Assembly: GCA_963829835.1 (NCBI GenBank)
Contig: CAWHKC010000004.1
Location: 1,736,001 to 1,800,000 of the forward strand
Length of the DNA: 64,000 bases
Direction of reading: 5' to 3'
DNA from: Berkiella sp963829835
GTDB lineage: Bacteria; Pseudomonadota; Gammaproteobacteria; Berkiellales; Berkiellaceae
Notes under the pieces: model-generated
The model's database searches: none
What the model was told of the DNA's origin: nothing
What the model saw: the letters and a program-made list of their open reading frames with translations, nothing else
Part shown: positions 58,596 to 64,000 of the stretch, one piece after another
Numbering within the stretch: position 1 is the stretch's first letter
How the letters are laid out: every line of letters starts with the position of its first letter
Made by a program: the position numbers and the translations under genes

Positions 58596-59066
58596 CTAGC
58601 GTTTAACAAGTCGTTGTTTATCGCGTTCCCAGTCACGTTGTTTGATGGTTTCGCGTTTATCGAAGAGTTTTTTACCTTGAGCAACTGCTATTTGGACTTT
58701 AGCTAAACCATTTTTCCAATACATTTTCAAAGGAATAATGGTGTAACCTTTACGTTCAACTGCACCAATTAACCTTTTAAGCTCTTTTTTATTCAAAAGC
58801 AGTTTACGGGTACGGCTATTCTCTGGGCTAATATGTGTTGAAGCCGTATTTAAAGGGATAATCACCGCATTTAACAACCAGGCTTCGCCACCCTTTATAA
58901 TAACGTGGCTATCGGCAATACCCCCTTTGCCATCCCGCAGGCTTTTGACTTCCCAGCCTTGCAGGACAATACCAGCCTCTAAGGTTTCTTCAATAGTATA
59001 TTCAAAGCGCGCTTTGCGGTTTTGCGCAATGGTATCGGCGTTGTCGGTCTTGTTTTTCTTACTCAT
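58596..59066 (-). CDS. smpB: SsrA-binding protein SmpB
   Basis: 156 residues, usual length. Hallmarks: NRKARFEYTIEETLEAGIVL, GWEVKSLRDGKG, HISPENSRTRKLLLNKKEL, KVQIAVAQGKKLFDKRETIK and the basic C-terminal tail. It binds the tRNA-like domain of tmRNA and places it in the empty A site. Directly upstream of ssrA on the same strand, as in many Gammaproteobacteria. Confidence 0.97.
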   Translation of the reverse strand: MSKKNKTDNADTIAQNRKARFEYTIEETLEAGIVLQGWEVKSLRDGKGGIADSHVIIKGGEAWLLNAVIIPLNTASTHISPENSRTRKLLLNKKELKRLIGAVERKGYTIIPLKMYWKNGLAKVQIAVAQGKKLFDKRETIKQRDWERDKQRLVKR

Positions 59067-59124
59067 AGTCTAGTCATTATACGTTTCTTCTGGGAAAAAT
59101 AAATCATTCACCCTATAATAGCCT

Positions 59125-59155
59125 ACCTACGCTAAGAAGCTTCGGCGGACAGGCC
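59125..59155. repeat. Dispersed 31-bp repeat, copy 2
   Basis: Matches 47542-47572 at 30 of 31 bases. Lies between smpB and ratA, immediately before an 18-base perfect palindrome (59177-59194, CCTCTCCC/GGGAGAGG). Confidence 0.7.
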
Positions 59156-59216
59156 GGTGTAGGCAGGGCTCTAACCCCTCTCCCTAGGGAGAGGAGAAAG
59201 ATAGGAAAAAGAGAGA

Positions 59217-59660
59217 TTGACGATAATTCAACGCAGCGCCTTTGTTCCCTATAGCGCAAAGCAAATGTTTGATTTGGTCAATGATGTTGAACAATATCCC
59301 CAATTCTTACCTTGGTGTGCAAATGCGCATATTGCAAGCCAATCCCAAGCTCACATGGAAGCTACGGTGCATATCGCTAAAGGACTATGGCGCAAAGCCT
59401 TTACCACTTTAAATAGTTTAGTGCCTTATGAAAGCATTGAAATGCGTCTTCGCCAAGGACCATTTCGACATTTAGAAGGAATTTGGCAATTTCAATCTTT
59501 TCCAACAGGGTGCCAAGTATCCTTTAAGCTCTCATTTGAATTTAGCAATCCATTACTAGCCATCACATTAGGCCCCGTATTTAATCAAGTTGCACAATCG
59601 CTGGTATCAGCCTTTACCAACAGAGCCCATAAAGTGTATGTCAAACATGCCATTGATTAA
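59217..59660 (+). CDS. ratA: RatA/COQ10-START family protein
   Basis: 147 residues from a TTG. The start is supported because TIIQRSAFVPYSAKQMFDLV aligns from the first residue with the family N-terminus. Typical YPQFLPWC and the LRQGPFRHLEGIWQF segment. The family binds ubiquinone-like lipids or is reported as RatA, an inhibitor of 70S assembly. It overlaps rnfH, the usual partner. Confidence 0.9.
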   Translation: MTIIQRSAFVPYSAKQMFDLVNDVEQYPQFLPWCANAHIASQSQAHMEATVHIAKGLWRKAFTTLNSLVPYESIEMRLRQGPFRHLEGIWQFQSFPTGCQVSFKLSFEFSNPLLAITLGPVFNQVAQSLVSAFTNRAHKVYVKHAID

Positions 59661-59961
59661 TATCGAAGTTGTTTATGCAAGCTCGAATGGTTATCGCTGC
59701 ATTGCTGTGCAAGTTGAAGAAAGTTGTACACTTGAAAAAGCTATCCAGGTTTCAGGCATATTAACGTTCTTTCCTGAAATAGATTTGCGTAACAATCGGG
59801 TAGGTGTTTTTAACAAACTCAAAAAACTTGAAGATATGGTGAAAGCGGGTGATAGAGTAGAAATTTATCGGCCACTACAAAAAGATGCAATGGCCGCAAG
59901 AATGGAACGGCTAAATCAGCAACGCGCTAAGCGACGGCTTCAGGTAAAGGATCGCGTGTAA
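59647..59961 (+). CDS. rnfH: RnfH/RatB family protein
   Basis: About 104 residues. Ubiquitin-like beta-grasp protein: INIEVVYASSNGYRCIAVQV and IDLRNNRVGVFNKL, GDRVEIYRPLQKDAMAAR. Start at ATG 59647 (ATG 59638 also possible), overlapping the ratA stop, so translation is coupled. The 3' end overlaps convergent bamE by 35 bases. Confidence 0.88.
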   Translation: MPLINIEVVYASSNGYRCIAVQVEESCTLEKAIQVSGILTFFPEIDLRNNRVGVFNKLKKLEDMVKAGDRVEIYRPLQKDAMAARMERLNQQRAKRRLQVKDRV

Positions 59962-60271
59962 CTTCTGCGACTCTTCCATCGTTAAAATAAATGGCAACAT
60001 GACGTCTGGTTACTTCGCCATGGTTTGGTTTATCGTAATAAATATAATCCCAACGATTAGTATGAAACACATCATGCAACATTGGCGTGCCAAGAACTTG
60101 ACGTACTTGTTCTTGACTCATGCCTTGCTGAACTTGTGCAATTTGTTCAGGTGTAATCTCATTGCCTTGTTTTAAATCGAACTTATAAGGGCGTATAAAA
60201 CAAGCACTTAAAAGTAAGGAAAGGATAATACAACCGACGAATTTTGAGAGAGATAATGCTAAGGTTTTCAT
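59927..60271 (-). CDS. bamE: Outer-membrane assembly lipoprotein BamE
   Basis: 114 residues from ATG 60271. Lipoprotein signal (KFVGCIILSLLLSAC with lipobox LSAC). The mature part has the SmpA/OmlA fold: GNEITPEQIAQVQQGMSQEQ, VLGTPMLHDVFHTNRWDYIY and VAIYFNDGRVAEV. It is part of the BAM complex inserting outer-membrane proteins. Convergent with rnfH and divergent from fur, the conserved gammaproteobacterial order. Confidence 0.93.
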   Translation of the reverse strand: MKTLALSLSKFVGCIILSLLLSACFIRPYKFDLKQGNEITPEQIAQVQQGMSQEQVRQVLGTPMLHDVFHTNRWDYIYYDKPNHGEVTRRHVAIYFNDGRVAEVTRDPLPEAVA

Positions 60272-60364
60272 GTTGTTATTTGATGAACTCAATTGATGTT
60301 AAAAACCATAAATGCGACTGTTGGCAAGGCTAACATGTCCCTTAATGAGGAGCAAGTTAGAGTA

Positions 60365-60460
60365 AGACCCTCACCCTCTCCCAAGAGGGAGAGGGGATCA
60401 GAAAAGAATGACAGAACAGAATCTTGTTCCCTCTCCCCTTGTGGGAGAGGGTGAGGGTCT
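60365..60460. repeat. REP-like double palindrome
   Basis: Outer 18-bp perfect inverted repeat (AGACCCTCACCCTCTCCC at 60365-60382 and its complement at 60443-60460). Each half forms its own hairpin with a CCCTCTCCC/GGGAGAGGG stem. A related palindrome is at 59177-59194. Typical of REP/MITE-type dispersed repeats. Confidence 0.8.
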
Positions 60461-60517
60461 AAGTCCGGGGCAACATGACACCGCCTCCAACACATGATAG
60501 CCTTGCAGAACTTAATA

Positions 60518-60536
60518 GAAATGAGAATCATTCTAT
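60518..60536 (+). promoter_or_regulatory. Fur box overlapping the fur start
   Basis: GAAATGAGAATCATTCTAT is a near-palindromic match to the Fur consensus GATAATGATAATCATTATC. Its last two bases overlap the ATG at 60535. It suggests autoregulation. Confidence 0.6.
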
Positions 60537-60963
60537 GTTGGAAGATAAACTGGAAAATAAGGACTTAAAGAAGGCGGGGCTCAAAGTGACCCTACCGCGC
60601 CTTAAAATCCTTAGCATTTTAGAAAATACAGCCCAGCGCCACATCAGTGCCGAAGAAGTTTATAAGAAGCTCCTCGAATCCGGTGACGATGTCGGTTTAG
60701 CTACAGTTTATCGTGTGCTTACACAGTTTGAAGCAGCAGGTTTAGTTATTAGGCATCGTTTTGATACAGGGCATGCCGTTTTTGAGCTCGATGCAGGCGA
60801 TCATCATGATCATCTGGTCTGTGTAAAATGCGAAAAAGTAGAAGAATTTGTTGATAGCGTGATTGAAGAGCGTCAATTAGCTATAGCCCAAAAACTTGGT
60901 TTTAAAATCACTGAGCACTGCTTATATCTTTATGGGATTTGCCAGTCCTGTCAGACTTTTTAA
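60535..60963 (+). CDS. fur: Ferric uptake regulator
   Basis: 142 residues from ATG 60535, chosen because LKKAGLKVTLPRLKILSILE aligns with the family N-terminus; an in-frame ATG at 60475 would overlap the Fur box. HTH in the N-domain. Metal sites: HHDHLVC (~98-104) with CVKCEKVEEF, and C-terminal CQSC. It represses iron-uptake genes when loaded with Fe2+. Confidence 0.95.
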   Translation: MLEDKLENKDLKKAGLKVTLPRLKILSILENTAQRHISAEEVYKKLLESGDDVGLATVYRVLTQFEAAGLVIRHRFDTGHAVFELDAGDHHDHLVCVKCEKVEEFVDSVIEERQLAIAQKLGFKITEHCLYLYGICQSCQTF

Positions 60964-60966
60964 TCA

Positions 60967-60995
60967 TTGACCTAACACATCGATATCTCTACAAT
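60967..60995 (+). promoter_or_regulatory. Promoter for the first paralogue
   Basis: TTGACC (60967-60972) and TACAAT (60990-60995), spacer 17. The -35 lies inside a 17-base sequence repeated at 61856-61872 before the next gene. Confidence 0.6.
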
Positions 60996-61033
60996 GGCCA
61001 TAACTAAGTCAGTCCTAGTAGTTAAGGTGTTGC

Positions 61034-61858
61034 ATGCCCACTTTTAATATAGTTAACTTTCTAATTATTAATCCCACCTTACCTGAAAAAACCAGAGGTT
61101 TGTTCTTAATTACCTTTAATGATAAAGCTGAACGTGATGCTTTTACTGCTAAAGAAACCCAAATTCAAATTGGTGCTCATACTTTTAAAGTAGAAGCGCA
61201 TAGCAAAGATCAAAGGCTTGCTGCTATTCGTTTACCTATTCAATTCGATGCTGAAAAAAAAGCAGAAATTGCTCAAGAGTTACGTCAAGGTTTAACCGAC
61301 TATTTCAGTAAAAATTACGCCGACGCCTATGATTTTAAAAAGCCAATTGAAACCGTTTCTATAAACTCGATTCGCCCTGATTCTCCTTTGGAAAATCCCG
61401 TAAATCCTGTGCCTGCAGCAGTACTGGCGGTAATTGCTGCACCACCTGCAGAAGATCATTTTAAGAAAGCCATTTCCAGCATTTCAGAAAAGTTTAATGA
61501 TTTTATTAAAGCTCCCACTAAACATCCTATTGTATTAGGAGTAATGGGTGCCTTAGCGGCATTTAGCTTGGGCTTTACCAGTTTGCCGGTATTTGCTGTA
61601 GGGGTTTCTATTGTTGCATTCACAAACTTAAGAAACCGTGCTTATGCAAAAGATAATCTAACAGCCCCCATATCGAAAGAAATGGTTGATTCCTATAACG
61701 AGGGGCTCAAAGCGGGGACAAGCTGGAACGCCTATTTTAATAGCTATCGTTCTAGAAATGCCTGGAAACACTTCTTATCTTATGGCTCAGGATTGGCAGA
61801 AGGTATAAAAGCACATGATCAAGGACAGGCAACAAAGCCCAAAAGTCATATTATTTAA
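61034..61858 (+). CDS. Unknown protein with C-terminal membrane segment (paralogue 1)
   Basis: 274 residues. N-terminal ~100-residue domain (LFLITFNDKAERDAFTAKET, IAAIRL-type strand, DYFSKNYADAYDFKKPIETV), Pro/Ala linker, then FNDFIKAPTKHPIVLGVMG and one or two membrane segments (~172-200), ending with ASWNAY-type and GSGLAEGIKAHDQG helices. It is homologous over both ends to the next gene. Not a recognised family. Post-fur promoter with TTGACC. Confidence 0.65.
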   Translation: MPTFNIVNFLIINPTLPEKTRGLFLITFNDKAERDAFTAKETQIQIGAHTFKVEAHSKDQRLAAIRLPIQFDAEKKAEIAQELRQGLTDYFSKNYADAYDFKKPIETVSINSIRPDSPLENPVNPVPAAVLAVIAAPPAEDHFKKAISSISEKFNDFIKAPTKHPIVLGVMGALAAFSLGFTSLPVFAVGVSIVAFTNLRNRAYAKDNLTAPISKEMVDSYNEGLKAGTSWNAYFNSYRSRNAWKHFLSYGSGLAEGIKAHDQGQATKPKSHII

Positions 61859-61861
61859 TCA

Positions 61862-61890
61862 TTGACCTAACATGTGAAAGAAATTAAACT
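61862..61890 (+). promoter_or_regulatory. Promoter for the second paralogue
   Basis: TTGACC (61862-61867) and TAAACT (61885-61890), spacer 17. The -35 is in the second copy of the 17-base repeat, so the two promoters share an origin. Confidence 0.55.
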
Positions 61891-61928
61891 AGCTCCAGAT
61901 TTCAATTAACCCAGCAGTAAGGTGTATT

Positions 61929-63488
61929 ATGTTAAATTTAAATTTTTATAAAGTTGGCAAACTAAGAACTCCTATAGTAAATGTTCCAGAATATGATCTC
62001 GTAATTACTTTTCATAGCAAAGCTGACAGGGATGCTTTTATTGCTCAAGAGAATAAAAAGATTTCGCTAGAAGTTGGAGATAGTAAAAAGGAACTCAGAG
62101 TATATGGAAATCCTAAGGATGAAAAAAATGCTTTGATCTCTTTACCAAAATACACGGATGAAGCTCGCAAACAAGAAGTTAATAAAGAATATGCGTCAGC
62201 TTTAATTGCTTACCTTAATAAAAAATACCCACAAGCTTCTGCTATTAGAAATCCATTTGAAAGCGTTGAAGACAATGCACCAGCTGCTGCGGCAGTCGTG
62301 CCCGATTCAGTACAAGTTAAAATTGAGCCAGGAGTAGTGCCTGCTGCTCCAGTTCCCGTTGCTGCTCCAGTTCCCGTTGCTGCTCCAGTTCCCGTTGCTG
62401 CTCCAGTTCCTGTTGCTGCTCCAGTTCCCGTTGCTGCTCCAGTTCCTGTTGCTGCTCCAGTTCCCGTTTCTGCTCCAGTTCCCGTTGCTGCTTCAGCGCC
62501 AGTTGCTGCTCCAGCGCCAGTTGCTGCTCCAGCGCCAGTTGCTGCTCCAGCGCCAGTTGCATCAACTGTAATCGATTTAGAAGATCCAAAAGTTATTGCA
62601 GAACAAGCAAAACTACTCGAGGCCGCTGAGGCAGCCAAGGCAATAAAGGCAGTAGAAGAAGCTGAGAAAGTTGAGAAGGCTAAAAATGCAGCCAAATCTC
62701 CTGTACCAGCACAAACACCTGCTGCTGCTGTGGCAGTTGCTTCAGCTCCTACTCCAGAACAAGTCGCTAAAAAAGCAGATGAACAAGAAGAAGCTGAACG
62801 AGCGGCTGCAATAGAAGCAGTTGCAATAGCTGAAAAAGCAGAACAAGTTCAAAAAGAAAAGGATGCCAAAGAATTAGCTGAGAGAGCAAAAAAGACACCA
62901 ACAGCACCAGTGGCTGCACAAGCTAAAGCACCAGTTGCTGCGTCAGTAGCACCAGCACCAGCTAAAGCTCCAGCAGCGCCAGTTGCTGCTCCAGCGCCAG
63001 TTGCTGTTGCAGCTCCTGCTCCTGCTGCTAATGCATCTTACTTTACCAAATTAAAAAGTTACCTACCAAGTATGCCAAGCATACCGAACATGCCAACCAT
63101 CGAAAGTGCGAAAAAAGCATTCAATAATTTCATTAAAGCGCCTTCAAAGTTTCCTGCAACGTTAGGAATCATGGGTGCTGCTGGTGCTTTCGCTTTTGGG
63201 ATGCCCTTGATGACGGTTGTTTTTGTTGGTGGTGCGGTTTTTGCTGGTACTAAAGTGAGAACGCATTATTATACTCAACCTATGGCTGGTGGTCAGACTC
63301 TTGCTGATAATGAAACGCCTGCTGCAAAAGAAAGTGGTAAAAAAGCAGCTGCAAGCTGGGACGTCTACGTTAAAGAAGGCTTTTTTAATTTAAACAGCTG
63401 GAAAAAACCAATAGCGTTTGGACAAGCTATGTTGCAAGAAATGGATAAAGAAGAGAAAAAAGCTGTAGTAGCTCCTAAAGCTAAATAG
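61929..63488 (+). CDS. Unknown Pro/Ala-repeat protein with membrane segment (paralogue 2)
   Basis: 519 residues. The N-domain matches the previous gene (DLVITFHSKADRDAFIAQEN; SALIAYLNKKYPQASAIRNP), then a PVPVAA/PAPVAA tract (141-212), an Ala/Glu/Lys coiled region (~215-330), a second Ala/Pro tract, and the conserved tail AFNNFIKAPSKFPATLGIMG with a membrane segment and ASWDVYVKEGFFNLNSWKKP. Layout suggests a tethered or periplasm-spanning protein, or a membrane-targeted effector. Family unknown. Confidence 0.65.
   Translation: MLNLNFYKVGKLRTPIVNVPEYDLVITFHSKADRDAFIAQENKKISLEVGDSKKELRVYGNPKDEKNALISLPKYTDEARKQEVNKEYASALIAYLNKKYPQASAIRNPFESVEDNAPAAAAVVPDSVQVKIEPGVVPAAPVPVAAPVPVAAPVPVAAPVPVAAPVPVAAPVPVAAPVPVSAPVPVAASAPVAAPAPVAAPAPVAAPAPVASTVIDLEDPKVIAEQAKLLEAAEAAKAIKAVEEAEKVEKAKNAAKSPVPAQTPAAAVAVASAPTPEQVAKKADEQEEAERAAAIEAVAIAEKAEQVQKEKDAKELAERAKKTPTAPVAAQAKAPVAASVAPAPAKAPAAPVAAPAPVAVAAPAPAANASYFTKLKSYLPSMPSIPNMPTIESAKKAFNNFIKAPSKFPATLGIMGAAGAFAFGMPLMTVVFVGGAVFAGTKVRTHYYTQPMAGGQTLADNETPAAKESGKKAAASWDVYVKEGFFNLNSWKKPIAFGQAMLQEMDKEEKKAVVAPKAK
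62349..62564 (+). repeat. 18-bp tandem repeat inside the coding region
   Basis: Twelve 18-base units encode PVPVAA, PVPVSA, SAPVAA or PAPVA[A/S]. The first eight are near-identical at DNA level (CCAGTTCCCGTTGCTGCT type), so the count is likely to vary between strains without breaking the frame. Confidence 0.8.
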
Positions 63489-63572
63489 TTCTTTTGTGGG
63501 TAATGTTTCGCATGAAGCTTACCCACTTTTCTGTTTTACCGCTATCTTAATCTAATCTCATGGGAGAGTATC

Positions 63573-64000
63573 TTGGCTAAAGGCGGAATCATTCATTTCA
63601 GAGTTCAGCAAGACAATAACACCAAGGCATCTGATGCTAATGTTAAGATCTTTGCGCCTGCTTGGGTGGAAAAAGCCCTAGAAAAGTTCAGTGATGAATT
63701 AAAAGGAGCTCAATTTGAAATTTCCCCTCCTTCGGGTAAATATTTAGTTATTAAAGATAAAATCTCATTAACGGATCTTGTTGCAATAGCAAGAAATGAA
63801 GCGGTAAATACAAACGGTCAAATTAATTTGGACCAATATGTAGGCATTCATCCTACGACTGTTCTTGCCCTAAGAGATTTAGTTAAACATTGCGTGATTG
63901 TAGGAAAAGATATCGCCACCAGTTATGGCGGCTATCCGGAAATGTCATCAATTCATCCACTAAACAAAGAAGTCTATGTTTGTGATTTACCCGCATTGCA
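63573..64000 (+). CDS. Partial paralogue of the 20263 gene
   Basis: 142 codons visible, running off the right edge. TTG start 6-7 bases after GGGAGAG; no in-frame ATG or GTG upstream before a TAA. It aligns with residues 1-142 of the 613-residue gene at 20263: DANVKIFAPAWVEKALEKF, KDKISLTDLVAIARNE, ALRDLVKHCVIVGKDIAT and EVYVCDLPALQ. Both members use non-ATG starts. Function unknown. Confidence 0.8.
   Translation, partial: MAKGGIIHFRVQQDNNTKASDANVKIFAPAWVEKALEKFSDELKGAQFEISPPSGKYLVIKDKISLTDLVAIARNEAVNTNGQINLDQYVGIHPTTVLALRDLVKHCVIVGKDIATSYGGYPEMSSIHPLNKEVYVCDLPAL

Noticed and set aside
58412..58606. 64-codon plus-strand frame across ssrA
   Set aside because: It lies over the tmRNA gene and its promoter and has no independent support.
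62349..62564. Regularly spaced repeat resembling a CRISPR array
   Set aside because: Units are contiguous 18-mers in frame with no spacers, and there are no cas genes.
62210..62695. Ala/Thr/Gly-repeat frame on the minus strand and Leu/Gln-repeat frames in the other registers
   Set aside because: All are shadows of the PVPVAA tandem repeat; the plus-strand frame has the homologous flanks and the promoter.

Overview
This window is AT-rich bacterial DNA with short intergenic gaps. It carries an anchor that is typical of Gammaproteobacteria: ssrA (tmRNA) - smpB - ratA - rnfH - bamE - fur, at 58.1-61.0 kb. The rest is dominated by genes with eukaryote-like or host-directed features: two Ser/Thr kinase-like proteins, several ankyrin-repeat proteins (one with an F-box-like N-terminus), a 2250-residue protein joining leucine-rich-like repeats, a transglutaminase-like triad and two AAA modules, and a glycosyltransferase-like giant. 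This mix, with non-ATG starts and many lineage-specific paralogues, suggests an intracellular or protozoa-associated gammaproteobacterium of Legionellales type (Legionella, Coxiella or Berkiella-like). That placement is inference from gene content; no species is named.

Layout. 0-4 kb: the N-terminal part of a DUF2235 hydrolase, two paralogous double-glycine-leader peptides, an acyl-CoA dehydrogenase-like protein, and a third leader peptide (glycine-zipper type) with a partner gene. 4-14.7 kb: a KefF/KefG-type ancillary protein with a Kef antiporter, a kinase-like protein, a DUF2059 protein, a large secreted Ig/VCBS-like protein, a fourth leader peptide, an FMN-binding glutamate synthase-like enzyme, and two Asn/Gly-rich secreted paralogues with a shared Cys tail. 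14.8-27.6 kb: a second kinase, an intact YhcG/DUF1016 nuclease, an alpha/beta hydrolase, unknown and ankyrin proteins, and two L,D-transpeptidase paralogues flanking a membrane protein. 28-43.3 kb: two giant candidate effectors separated by small metabolic and membrane genes. 43.4-58.1 kb: a decayed zone in which most genes are frameshifted or truncated. It ends in the remains of an integrated element (integrase, AlpA, primase-helicase) lying against the 3' end of ssrA. 58.1-61 kb: the core anchor. 61-64 kb: a tandem pair of paralogous membrane-tailed proteins, then the start of a paralogue of the 20.3 kb gene.

How the genes work together. SmpB and tmRNA rescue stalled ribosomes, and Fur carries a Fur-box-like palindrome at its own start. 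The Kef pair would control potassium efflux during electrophile stress. The kinase, ankyrin, F-box, LRR and glycosyltransferase-like genes are best read as candidate secreted effectors; no secretion machinery is visible here. The four small peptides share a leader of exactly 15 residues ending in a GG/GA site. They look like substrates of a peptidase-containing ABC exporter that must be encoded elsewhere, and they are the best candidate for an undescribed system.
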